Source: Pseudomonadota bacterium
GTDB lineage: Bacteria; Chloroflexota; UBA6077; JAJPHF01
Length of the DNA: 64,000 nucleotides
Reading direction: 5' to 3'
Assembly (NCBI GenBank): GCA_021325365.1
Contig: JAJPHF010000032.1
Span: forward strand, 33,546-97,545
A program made the position numbers and the translations under genes. Positions 36,179 to 44,263 of the stretch are shown piece by piece. Numbering within the stretch: position 1 is the stretch's first letter; the number at the start of each line of letters is the position of its first letter. The notes beneath the pieces were generated by a model. It saw only the letters and a program-made list of their open reading frames with translations. It searched no databases and was not told where the DNA came from.

Positions 36179-36598
36179 ATGGACGAGTTCGCGACGCTCT
36201 TCCAGCGCTGGCGCGAGCGGGCGGGGTTGTCGCAGAACGCGCTCGCCCGTCGCATGGGCGTGAACCCGGCCTACGTGAACCGCCTGGAGCACGGCGGGCG
36301 CGGGGCCGGCAACCGCGAGCTGGTCGAGGCGGCCGCCACGGCCCTCAGCCTGAGCCCGGCGGAGCGAGACGCCCTGCTGGGGGCGGCGGGTCACTGGCCG
36401 GACAGCCTCGCCGAGCTAGGCCCCGCGGATCCTTCGCTCCAGCTCGTCGCCTCGGTCCTGACCGATCCGGGGCTGAGCGAGCAGGAGCGCGCGCTCTTCC
36501 GCCTCCAGGTGCGGCTGGCGGCGCTCGCCTGGCGCCCACCAGCCGCCGACGGCCGCCTGGCGGATGCTGCTGAGCAGTTGGGCAACCTGCTCAGGTAG
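36179..36598 (+). CDS. XRE-family helix-turn-helix regulator
   Basis: 139 residues. Residues 5-60 are a classical XRE domain: FQRWRERAGLSQNALARRMGVNPAYVNRLEHGGR, then AAATALSLSPAERDALL. The rest is helical and ends LADAAEQLGNLLR with no ligand-binding domain recognised. GAGGGAGAG precedes the ATG. The replication-initiator-like gene starts 42 bases downstream on the same strand, so the pair is likely one operon and the regulator may set initiator dosage, as in plasmid and phage modules. Confidence 0.88.
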   Translation: MDEFATLFQRWRERAGLSQNALARRMGVNPAYVNRLEHGGRGAGNRELVEAAATALSLSPAERDALLGAAGHWPDSLAELGPADPSLQLVASVLTDPGLSEQERALFRLQVRLAALAWRPPAADGRLADAAEQLGNLLR

Positions 36599-36640
36599 CG
36601 GTCATTCGGACAATCAGTACAACTGTCGAGGGAGGGAGCG

Positions 36641-37765
36641 ATGCCACGCCGCGGCGCCTCGCGGGACGCTGGGGCCGACGCCGCTACGCCCGCGCCCTTC
36701 TTCTTCGAAGGCATCGAGAGTCCCAATGGGACGATCTTTCCCGACGCGCTCCTCGACCTGGTCATGCCGTTCCTCTCGCCCACCGAGTGGAAGGTCTGCA
36801 GCTACATCGTGCGCCGCACCTTCGGCTGGAAGAAGGCCAGCGATCGCATCTCCCTCGAGCAGATCTGCCACGGTATCGTGCGCCGCGACGGCAGCCGCCT
36901 CGACTACGGCACCCAGCTCGACCGCAAGACCGCCATCAAGGCGCTGCGCGGGCTAGAGGGCAAGGGGGTCATCGTCGCCCAGCGGAACTACTCGGACGCG
37001 CGGGGCTACGAGGCCACTAGCTACGGGCTCCGCTTCCGCGGCCAGGCGCCCACCCGCACCCTAGGGGAAAAACTCCCCCAGGGTAGTGATGGGGTAGGGG
37101 AAACTTTCCCCCGGGGGCCGGGGGAGGCCGTCCCCGAGGCCCCCGGGGAGGATTTCCCCCAGCCTGGTGGCACAACTCCCCCGGCCCTCGTGGTTTCCGG
37201 CCACCCACAACCAACGTCCAGAACAACCAACCTGAAGACAAGTAACTCCTCCAACCAGAGCAACCCCTGGCGGGAACAGACCGACGAGGGGAACGATAGT
37301 GCCCGTGCTACTGCTGCCAGCCGGTTCGCCCCACAACCCGCCGAGATCACGCCCGCTTGGCCGATGGCTGCTGAAGTGATGGCCGGTGCGGGCGAGGCGG
37401 GGGACGCGCCGGCGAGCAGCGCGTCCTCGCACCCGACCGGGGCGAGGGCGAGTGGGGAGTCGGTGCTGGCCTCCCCGCCGCTGCCCGGCATGGAGCGCAC
37501 CACCAGCGAGGCCGACGCCGCCACCTGGGCAGCCGTCCTGGCGCGCTTGGAGCAGCAGATGACGGCCGCGAACTACCAGACCTGGCTCGCGGACACCCGG
37601 CCGCTCGGCCGGCGCGGCGCCACGCTCGTGGTAGGCGCGCCAAGCGGGTTCGTGCGCGACTGGCTGCAGACGCGCTTCCGCGCGCTCGTGCGCCGCGCGC
37701 TGCAGGACGTCGCCCCCGCCCTCGGCGACGTCACTTTTGCCATCGCTCCCGGCGGCGACGCGTAG
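36641..37765 (+). CDS. Replication-initiator-like protein with DnaA N-terminal-type domain at the C-terminus
   Basis: 374 residues. Residues ~20-130 form a winged-helix domain of the phage/plasmid Rep type: IFPDALLDLVMPFLSPTEWK, VRRTFGWKKASDRISLEQI, DRKTAIKALRGLEGKGVI. Residues ~140-185 are octapeptide repeats (G-E-x-F/V-P-x-x-P) encoded by a DNA iteron array. After a low-complexity linker, residues ~285-370 match DnaA domain I: WAAVLARLEQQMTAANYQTWL, VVGAPSGFVRDWLQTRF. DnaA domain I recruits helicase and other initiator molecules. No AAA+ ATPase domain is present, so this is not DnaA itself. GAGGGAGGGAG precedes the ATG. Possibly a relic of an integrated plasmid or phage. Confidence 0.75.
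   Translation: MPRRGASRDAGADAATPAPFFFEGIESPNGTIFPDALLDLVMPFLSPTEWKVCSYIVRRTFGWKKASDRISLEQICHGIVRRDGSRLDYGTQLDRKTAIKALRGLEGKGVIVAQRNYSDARGYEATSYGLRFRGQAPTRTLGEKLPQGSDGVGETFPRGPGEAVPEAPGEDFPQPGGTTPPALVVSGHPQPTSRTTNLKTSNSSNQSNPWREQTDEGNDSARATAASRFAPQPAEITPAWPMAAEVMAGAGEAGDAPASSASSHPTGARASGESVLASPPLPGMERTTSEADAATWAAVLARLEQQMTAANYQTWLADTRPLGRRGATLVVGAPSGFVRDWLQTRFRALVRRALQDVAPALGDVTFAIAPGGDA
37064..37183 (+). repeat. Iteron-like array inside the rep-like gene
   Basis: Palindromic units of the form GGGGAaa..ttTCCCC begin at 37064, 37097, 37121, 37145 and (degenerate) 37169. The last four are exactly 24 bases apart and the first is 33 bases ahead of the second. The unit at 37097-37112, GGGGAAACTTTCCCCC, is nearly a perfect palindrome. 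The period is a multiple of three, so the array encodes eight-residue peptide repeats. Arrays within initiator genes can be the replication origin, as in lambda O. Confidence 0.6.
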
Positions 37766-38047
37766 GCCGCGCCGCGGGGCTCTGCGGGGAGAAGCGCGCC
37801 CCCTGAGCCTGGGCGTGCTCGGCTGGCGGTCCGGCCGGCCGCTGCAGGGCCCGCGGGGGGCCGCCCTCAGGAGAATTGAGGGGCTGTCCCTCTGTACATT
37901 GGGGGGCAGCCACCCGAACCGGCCGCGCTGTTCGGCGCTAGCATGAGGTACACCCGCAGTTGTGCTGCCTCGGCCGATCATCGGCATCGCGCCCTGCTTG
38001 GCCAGGCACGGGCTGGAATCAGCGGGTAGGGTCTGGAGGAGGCAACC

Positions 38048-38533
38048 ATGCGTCGCGCGCTGCTTCTTGGATTGGTCGGCGGCTTGGGGGCGCTCAGCAT
38101 CGTGGCGGCGCCTAGCGCACAGGCGCAAGGGTGGGACCACCACCGACACCACGACGATTGGCGGCGGGACCGCGGCGACCGCCACGACCACGACGATCAC
38201 GTCATCGTCGTGCCCGTGCCAGTCGCCCCGCCGGCGGCGCAGCCGGTGCCGGTACCGGTGCCCGTCCCCGTGCCGGCGGTGCAAGCGGCATTGCCCCCGC
38301 TGCAGCAGCTCTTCCCCGCGGCCGGCTTCGCGCAGAACCCGCCCCAGTTCATTCCCCTCCAGGGCAACAACTACGCGGTGAGCAGCCCGCTCCTCTTCTG
38401 CAGCGTTGATCAAACGGGCACCTGCCAGCTCATCGCCCAGCAGTTGTCGCAGATCACCCCGGGCTGGGGGACCACAGTGATGAATGGCCCGGAAGGCTAT
38501 GGCATGTACCTGACCTACCAGGTGGGCGCGTAG
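38048..38533 (+). CDS. Secreted His/Asp-rich protein, paralogue of the protein at 61945
   Basis: 161 residues. A signal peptide (LLLGLVGGLGALSIVAAPSAQAQ) is followed by a His/Asp/Arg-rich stretch (WDHHRHHDDWRRDRGDRHDH) that may bind metal, a Val-Pro repeat, and a compact C-terminal domain: LPPLQQLFPAAGFAQNPP, NNYAVSSPLLF, TPGWGTTVMNGPEGYGMYLTYQ. The same domain is in the protein at 61945. Two cysteines (FCSVDQTGTCQ) may pair. GGAGGAGG precedes the ATG. The family is not known to me. Upstream 37766-38047 shows no gene. Confidence 0.78.
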   Translation: MRRALLLGLVGGLGALSIVAAPSAQAQGWDHHRHHDDWRRDRGDRHDHDDHVIVVPVPVAPPAAQPVPVPVPVPVPAVQAALPPLQQLFPAAGFAQNPPQFIPLQGNNYAVSSPLLFCSVDQTGTCQLIAQQLSQITPGWGTTVMNGPEGYGMYLTYQVGA

Positions 38534-38663
38534 CAAGCTGACGCCCCGCGGCGCGGCGCCTTTTGCGCCGCGCCCCCAACCTGATACAGTGCGGTGGCAT
38601 GAGCGGGGAGGCGCTCGCCTGACCTGTGGGGGACAGTGCCAGCGTGCGAGTTGGAGGGGGTCT

Positions 38664-39461
38664 GTGATACGGGAGTCTTGGGTTCGTCCTCGTCGTGCTG
38701 CCTCGCCGGTCCTGGCGACCGTGGGCGCTTTGCTGCTGATGGCGCCGGTCGCCGCGGCGCCGGCCGCCGCGGCGGCGCTCGCCGACCGCGGAGACCTCGG
38801 CGTCAGTAGCATCAGACCGAGTGCAGGGGCGGCCGCGGAACTGGCCGCGCGAGTGGTTGCCCAGGGGCCGTGTGGGCCCGCCGGGGCCGCCGTGCTGACG
38901 CCGATCGGCCCTGGGCCGGTCAACGGCAACGTGAACGTGCTCATCACCGGCGGCAACAGCACCGCGGTGAACGCCGTAATCAACGGGCTGCTGCCCGGGC
39001 AGAGCCCCGTCCTGGGCTTCCAGACGACGGCGGGGCTGCAGCAGGTCTCGGGCCCGCCGGCCGGTACGGCCCCCGTGGGCGGCCCGGTGACGGTGAACGG
39101 GACGCTCACCGGCGTCGTCGTGCCGGGCAGCAGCGTCACCGTGGCGGTGAACAATCCGATCGGCGGCGGGATTCAGCCGGTAGCCCAGGGGCGGTTCCTG
39201 TGTGAGAATGTGCCGCCACCGGGGCCGCCCGTCCCGCCGGGGCCGCCGGTGCCGCCGCCCCTTCCGCCGCCGGCACCCTTCCCGGTGCCCCCGCCGCCTC
39301 CGCCGGGGCTCGGGCCGACGCTCCCGCCCCCGCCGCTGGCCGCGCGCTTCCCGGGGGTGCCCATCATACCCGAGGCGGACAGCCTGTTCTTGCTGGTCGG
39401 GGGATTGCTCGTGGGCGGAACGCTCGTCGCGCTGCTGCGGCTGCGCGGCCACCACGACTAG
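38664..39461 (+). CDS. Secreted protein with PEP-CTERM-like C-terminal anchor
   Basis: 265 residues from a GTG at 38664 behind GGAGGGGG. Signal peptide (ATVGALLLMAPVAAAPAAA), then a domain with repeated beta-rich motifs (GPVNGNVNVLITGGNST, GPVTVNGTLTGVVVPG), a proline-rich stretch (about 40% proline), and the end IPEADSLFLLVGG followed by a hydrophobic helix and a short basic tail. The P-E-A-D-S start, hydrophobic helix and Arg/His end resemble a PEP-CTERM sorting signal. No exosortase gene is in the window; a plain C-terminal anchor is the alternative. Confidence 0.7.
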   Translation: MIRESWVRPRRAASPVLATVGALLLMAPVAAAPAAAAALADRGDLGVSSIRPSAGAAAELAARVVAQGPCGPAGAAVLTPIGPGPVNGNVNVLITGGNSTAVNAVINGLLPGQSPVLGFQTTAGLQQVSGPPAGTAPVGGPVTVNGTLTGVVVPGSSVTVAVNNPIGGGIQPVAQGRFLCENVPPPGPPVPPGPPVPPPLPPPAPFPVPPPPPPGLGPTLPPPPLAARFPGVPIIPEADSLFLLVGGLLVGGTLVALLRLRGHHD

Positions 39462-39509
39462 CGATCGCACCCCTGGAGGGCCGGCCCCGCTCGCGGCCCC
39501 GCAGCCGTG

Positions 39510-39559
39510 AAGCCACGATAGAGCCCTTCTCCACATGGGGAAGGGCTCTATCGTGGCTT
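39510..39559 (+). terminator. Strong terminator after the anchored secreted protein
   Basis: The arms AAGCCACGATAGAGCCCTT and its exact inverse form a stem of about 23 pairs (one G-U) closed by an ACAT loop. It begins 48 bases after the stop at 39461. The remaining gap to 39866 has no recognised feature. Confidence 0.8.
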
Positions 39560-39866
39560 GCGGCGTCGGGCGCGGCCGGGCGCGCTGGCCGGGCCTTCGC
39601 CGCGCGTGATAGCATGGGCTGTTGATCCGGCCCCGCGGCTAGGCCCGGCGGAGCCATGCGCCGGGGGAGGGCATCCCGCGCCCGGCGCGTCAGGCGAGCG
39701 GGCGTGGTCGGCGCCGGCCAGCGGGTGCGCGGCGAGAGCGCCCGTGGCGCGTGGCGCGCCCGGATCGCGCGTTGCACGTGCTTAGCACGACACTATGAGC
39801 GGGCCCGCCCGGCCGGGCGGCGGGGGCAGCTACGCATCCCCCTTGAACCGCCCGGGATGAGGTAAT

Positions 39867-40916
39867 ATGCGTATCGGCTTTCACCTGACGCCGTTCTGGA
39901 GCCCCACGGACCGCTCGCCAACGCAGATTCTGGACGAGGCTATCGAGGTCGTCGGCGCCGCCTCCAAGATGGGCTACGCCTGGGTGTCGATCGGCCAGCA
40001 CTGGCTGTCCTACCCGACGGTGTGGCCCCAGCCGTTCCCTGTGCTCGCCCGCCTGGCGCCCGAGACGGGCGCGATGCAGCTCAAGACCTCGGTGCTGCTG
40101 ATGCCGATCATGAACCCCGTGGACGTGGCGGAGAACGTCGCCACGCTCGACCAGATCTCCCACGGGCGGTTCGTGCTCGGCATGTCGGTGGGCTACCGCG
40201 AGAAGGAGCTGGAGACGGTGGGGCTCACCCGCCGCGACCGGGGCGCGAAGCTCGAAGAGTCGATCAAGCTCATGAAGCGGCTGTGGGCGGGCGAGACCGT
40301 GACGTTCGAGGGGCGCTACACGAAGGTGACCGAGGGCCGCATGGGCTTCCTGCCCTACCAGAAACCCCACCCGCCGATCGAGCTCGGGGCGCAGAGCGAC
40401 GCCGCGACCAAGCGCGCGGCGCGCATCGCGGACGGCGTGTTCTTCGGGCCGCAGGCCGCCTGGAAGGACGTCGCGCGGCTGGCCGACGTGTACCGGGCCG
40501 AGCGCCAGGCGCAGGGGCGGCCGGGCGTGGGCATCCTGGGCACGTCGCGCAGCCTGCTGGTGGGCAAGAGCAAGGAGGACGCGGCGGCGCGCGCCCGGGC
40601 CTACCTCGAGAAGACCTTCAACATGTACAAGACCTGGGAGATGCAGGAGCCCAGCATGGTCGGCCTGCAGCTCGACGAGAGCATTAGCCTCGACGACTGG
40701 ACCGTCCACGGCTCGCCGGCCGACTGCGTGGAGACGCTGCTGCGGGCGCGCGACGAGATCGGGTTGAACGCCATCGGCTTCACGATCTACAGCCTGCCGC
40801 CATCGCCCCAGGAGCGCATCGAGTACTTGCAGATGATCGCCGAGGAGATCGTCGCCAAGGTGGCCGAGCCCAGCGACGCCGCGGCGGGGCAGCCCGCGGG
40901 GCGCGGCCCCGCCTAG
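39867..40916 (+). CDS. LLM-class flavin/F420-dependent oxidoreductase
   Basis: 349 residues. Luciferase-like signatures: MRIGFHLTPFWSP at the N-terminus, TSVLLMPIMNPVDVAENVATLDQISHGRFVLGMSVGYREKE-type core, then LWAGETVTFEGRYTKV and HPPIELGAQSDAATKRAARIADGVFFGP. GATGAGG precedes the ATG. It is only distantly similar to the LLM protein at 4176. Its place at the head of the catabolic island suggests oxidation or reduction of an imported compound, with FMN or F420 as cofactor; the substrate is unknown. Confidence 0.9.
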   Translation: MRIGFHLTPFWSPTDRSPTQILDEAIEVVGAASKMGYAWVSIGQHWLSYPTVWPQPFPVLARLAPETGAMQLKTSVLLMPIMNPVDVAENVATLDQISHGRFVLGMSVGYREKELETVGLTRRDRGAKLEESIKLMKRLWAGETVTFEGRYTKVTEGRMGFLPYQKPHPPIELGAQSDAATKRAARIADGVFFGPQAAWKDVARLADVYRAERQAQGRPGVGILGTSRSLLVGKSKEDAAARARAYLEKTFNMYKTWEMQEPSMVGLQLDESISLDDWTVHGSPADCVETLLRARDEIGLNAIGFTIYSLPPSPQERIEYLQMIAEEIVAKVAEPSDAAAGQPAGRGPA

Positions 40917-40960
40917 TGCCGCATTCGGTAGCAGGGTAGGATTAGCGTTCGGTGGGGACG

Positions 40961-41061
40961 CCCTCACCCGCCCGCTGCGCGGCCGGCCTCTCCCCCTGGG
41001 AGAGGCTAGGACGGAGAGCCGCCGGTCTCCCTCTCCCCTTGGGAGAGGGACGGGGTGAGGG
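40961..41061. repeat. REP-like composite palindrome, two hairpins in outer inverted repeat
   Basis: An outer CCCTCACCC (40961-40969) with GGGTGAGGG (41053-41061) encloses hairpins at 40987-41005 (CCTCTCCC/GGGAGAGG) and 41029-41049 (CCCTCTCCC/GGGAGAGGG). This is the most complete copy of the repeat type also seen at 7212-7290. It may terminate transcription ahead of the next gene. Confidence 0.75.
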
Positions 41062-41126
41062 CCGGTGGTGGAAACCAGCCCTCCAGCGATGACGCGAGAT
41101 AGGTAGACGCGAGCGAGAGCGCAGTG

Positions 41127-42530
41127 ATGGCGGATGCCTCGTACGACGTAATCGTGGTGGGCGGCGGCAACGCCGCCCTCAACGCCGCGATGGCGGCCAA
41201 GCACGACGCCCAGCGCGTGCTGCTGCTGGAGCGCGCGCCGCAGTGGATTCGCGGCGGCAACAGCCGCCACACCCGCGACATCCGCGCCGCGCACGACGGC
41301 ATCCCCCTCGTTACCACCGGCGTGCATCCCGAGGAAGAGCTGCTGGAAGACCTGCTGCGCGTGGGCGGCGGCAGGGCCAACATGGACATGGCGCGCCTCG
41401 TCTGCCGCGAGTCGAAGACGCTCTTCCAGTGGATGACCGACCACGGCGTGCGCTGGCAGCCGGCCCTCAAGGGGACGCTGCACCTGAGCCGCACCAACCT
41501 GTTCTTCCTCGGCGGCGGCAAGGCGCTGGTCAACACCTACTACGACACGGCCCAGCGCATGGGCGTCGAGGTGCGCTACGAGGCGAGCGTCGAGGGGATC
41601 CTGCTCGACGGCAAGCGCGTCGAGGGCGTGGTCGTCGAGCAGGGCGGCCGGCGCGAGACGCTGCGCGCCCGCGCGGTGGTGCTGGCGAGTGGCGGCTTCG
41701 AGGCCAACATCCCCTGGCTCAAGGAGTACTGGGGCGAGGCGGCCGAGAACTACGTGATCCGCGGCACGCCCTACAACGACGGGCGTGTGCTGCGCATGAT
41801 GCTCGACGCCGGCGCCGAGCAAGTCGGCGACCCGCGCGGCTTCCACGGCGTGGCGCTCGACGGGCGCGCGCCGAAGTTCGACGGCGGCATCGTCACGCGC
41901 CTCGACTCGGTGCCGTTCGGCGTGGCGGTGAACAAGCACGGCGAGCGCTTCTACGACGAGGGCGAGGACTTCTGGCCGAAGCGCTACGCCATCTGGGGCG
42001 GGCTCATCGGGCGCCAGCCCGACCAGATCGCCTACTCGATCTTCGACTCGCGCATGCTCGACAAGTTCATCACGTCGCTGTTCCGCCCGTTCGAGGCGCC
42101 GACGATCGCCGAGCTGGCGACCAAGCTCGGGCTGGAGCCGGCCGCGGTGGCGCGCACGGTCGAGACGGTGGCCACCTTCAACGCGCACACCTGCCGCGAC
42201 AAGGCGTTCAACCCCGCCGAGCTGGATGGCTGCGCGACCACCGACCTCCAGCCGCCGAAGAGCAACTGGGCCATCCCCATCGAGGTGCCGCCGTTCTACG
42301 GCTACCCGCTGCGCACCGGCGTCACCTTCACCTATATGGGGTTGATGGTGGACGAGTTGACGCGCGTGCAGATGAAGCACGCCGGCGCGATGGAGAACCT
42401 CTACGCGGCGGGGGAGATCATGTCCGGCAACATTCTGTCGAGCGGCTACCTGGCGGGCTTCGGCCTGACCATCGGCACGGTGTTCGGCCGCATCGCGGGA
42501 CGGGAGGCCGCCACGCATGGCCGCCGCTGA
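41127..42530 (+). CDS. tcuA: FAD-dependent tricarballylate dehydrogenase-like flavoprotein
   Basis: 467 residues. Dinucleotide-binding motif VIVVGGGNAALNAAMAA at the N-terminus and RGGNSRHTRD, which is characteristic of TcuA; GGGKALVNTYYDTA and the C-terminal AAGEIMSGNILSSGYLAGFGLTIGTVFGR complete the FAD_binding_2 fold. TcuA oxidises tricarballylate to cis-aconitate. It overlaps the tcuB-like gene by 14 bases, the same pairing as in Salmonella. No tcuR or tcuC homologue is adjacent. It could act on a related tri- or dicarboxylate. The ATG at 41127 is preferred to the GTG at 41124. Confidence 0.88.
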   Translation: MADASYDVIVVGGGNAALNAAMAAKHDAQRVLLLERAPQWIRGGNSRHTRDIRAAHDGIPLVTTGVHPEEELLEDLLRVGGGRANMDMARLVCRESKTLFQWMTDHGVRWQPALKGTLHLSRTNLFFLGGGKALVNTYYDTAQRMGVEVRYEASVEGILLDGKRVEGVVVEQGGRRETLRARAVVLASGGFEANIPWLKEYWGEAAENYVIRGTPYNDGRVLRMMLDAGAEQVGDPRGFHGVALDGRAPKFDGGIVTRLDSVPFGVAVNKHGERFYDEGEDFWPKRYAIWGGLIGRQPDQIAYSIFDSRMLDKFITSLFRPFEAPTIAELATKLGLEPAAVARTVETVATFNAHTCRDKAFNPAELDGCATTDLQPPKSNWAIPIEVPPFYGYPLRTGVTFTYMGLMVDELTRVQMKHAGAMENLYAAGEIMSGNILSSGYLAGFGLTIGTVFGRIAGREAATHGRR

Positions 42531-43656
42531 GACCCCGCTGCGCGCGGCGGGCATCCCCGACAACGCGATCTGGCAGCTCGAAGTCTGCAACGCCTGCCGC
42601 TACTGCGAGGGCTACTGCGCGGTGTTCCCGGCGCTGGAGCGGCGGCGGGTGTTCAACCGCGCCGACCTGGACTACCTGGCGAACCTGTGCTTCGACTGCC
42701 GTCACTGCTACTACGCCTGCATGTTCGCGCCGCCGCACGAGTACGCGGTGAACCTGCCGCAGATGCTGGCAGCGGTGCGGCGCGAGACGTACGCGCAGTA
42801 CGCGCTGCCCGCCATGTTCACGAAGGTGGTGGCCCGCAACGGGCGGCTGCTGGGGCTGCTCGCGGCGGCGATCGCGGTGCTGTTCGTGCTCGCCATCGCC
42901 GCGACGGGCGACCCGGCGCGGCTGTTCACCGTCACCGCCCAGCAGGGCCCGGGCGCCTTCTACGGGGTGATCCCCTACACGGTGATGTTCCTGCCGGCGC
43001 TCATCATCTCGGTGGTAGGGATGGCGGTGATGGTGGCCGGCGGCATCAACTTCTGGCGGCGGACACGTGGCTCGCTGCGCGATTTCCTCGCGCCGGGCGC
43101 CATCTTAACGGCCGCCGGCGACGCGCTCGGGCTGCGCTACCAGATGGGCGGCGGTGCGGGCGGCTGCCCCTATCCGGGGGAGCGCGCGTCGTTCGCGCGC
43201 TGGGCGTTCCATCACCTGGTCTTCTGGGGCTTCCTGTCGGCGTTCCTGGCGACGTGCATCGCCTACGTCAACGAGCACTTCCTCGGACATATCGCGCCGT
43301 TCCCGCTGCTGAGCCCGCCGGTGATCTTCGGCACGCTCGGCGGCGTGGCGATGGTCGTGGGCACGGTGGGCCTGATCGCGCTCAAGCGGCGCAGCGACCG
43401 CGCGCCGGCCGACGGCCGGACGATCGAGATGGACTACGTGTTCCTGGTGCTGCTCTGCGTGGTGAACCTGACGGGGCTGGCGCTGCTCGTGCTGCGCGCG
43501 ACGCCCGCGATGGGCTCGCTGCTGGTGCTGCACCTGGCGACGGTGCTGACGCTGTACTTCGCGATGCCGTACAGCAAGTTCGTCCACTTCGTCTACCGCT
43601 ACGCCGCCCTCGTCCAGGACCGCCTAGAGGAGCGGCGTGGCCTCCTGCCGCGGTAG
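42517..43656 (+). CDS. tcuB: TcuB-like iron-sulfur membrane electron-transfer protein
   Basis: 379 residues. Two [4Fe-4S] cysteine sets near the N-terminus, CNACRYCEGYCAVFP and CFDCRHCYYACMFAPPHEY, precede about six membrane segments (LLGLLAAAIAVLFVLAIAA onward) and histidines in FARWAFHHLVFWGF that may hold haem. TcuB reoxidises the flavin of TcuA and passes electrons to the quinone pool. It overlaps tcuA by 14 bases, so translation is coupled. Confidence 0.9.
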   Translation: MAAAETPLRAAGIPDNAIWQLEVCNACRYCEGYCAVFPALERRRVFNRADLDYLANLCFDCRHCYYACMFAPPHEYAVNLPQMLAAVRRETYAQYALPAMFTKVVARNGRLLGLLAAAIAVLFVLAIAATGDPARLFTVTAQQGPGAFYGVIPYTVMFLPALIISVVGMAVMVAGGINFWRRTRGSLRDFLAPGAILTAAGDALGLRYQMGGGAGGCPYPGERASFARWAFHHLVFWGFLSAFLATCIAYVNEHFLGHIAPFPLLSPPVIFGTLGGVAMVVGTVGLIALKRRSDRAPADGRTIEMDYVFLVLLCVVNLTGLALLVLRATPAMGSLLVLHLATVLTLYFAMPYSKFVHFVYRYAALVQDRLEERRGLLPR

Positions 43657-44263
43657 GCGCCGACCACGCTGCCGCCCGGTCTCGGCCTCGCGCCTCTGGC
43701 GAAGCCGCCGGCCGGGCGCGCTTCCTCGGCCAGCAGCCGTCCGCTTCTAATGCAACTTTTGGGTAACGGCGCGCGCCGTCATACGTTTAATCCGGTAGGC
43801 GCGGGGTGTGCGGCGCGCCTGCCGTGGCCGCACCCACTCCCGGCTAGCTGGAGGCGACCGGAGGCGCTTCGCTGGCCTGTTCCTCGCGCCGATCCGTCGC
43901 GCGCTGCCGCGGTCTGTGGCAGTGCGGTACGGCCTCCTTACACGGGATGGCCCAGCAGAGGAGGTGGTGTATCGGGAGCAGGAGAGGCAGCAGCATCCGC
44001 TGAGCTGCTTACAACAGCCGCAAAGGGGGCTGAGCGCATTGCTCAGCCCCCTTTCGGTACCCGGGCCACGACTTCGGTGCAGGCTCGGCCTTGGACCCGC
44101 CGTCCTCATGTGAGGGACACAGCGCGGTAAGAATTACCACCTCTTTCCCCCCTCTGACTTCGGGTGTGACGCCATCCGTGTAGCCTGTCCCGTGCCTGCA
44201 CGGCGTGTTGACAGCGAGCAGGGGTTCGCCTACGATGACTCTCACCGTCAGGAGTGGAGTCGT
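43657..44263. other. Intergenic region with one terminator
   Basis: 607 bases between tcuB and the Rieske gene. It contains the hairpin at 44022-44054. The open frames here show no homology or ribosome binding site. AGGAGTGG at 44250-44257 serves the next gene. Confidence 0.5.
44022..44054. terminator. Hairpin terminator
   Basis: AAAGGGGGCTGAGC (44022-44035) and its exact inverse GCTCAGCCCCCTTT (44041-44054) around a GCATT loop. The A- and T-flanked arms would give a short U-run at the end of the stem. Confidence 0.75.

Noticed and set aside
36641..37765. Calling the rep-like gene dnaA
   Set aside because: The AAA+ and DNA-binding domains of DnaA are absent; only a domain I-like segment is seen.
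43657..44263. A hidden RNA or protein gene in the 607-base gap
   Set aside because: Apart from one terminator hairpin there is no tRNA-like fold, repeat or supported frame.
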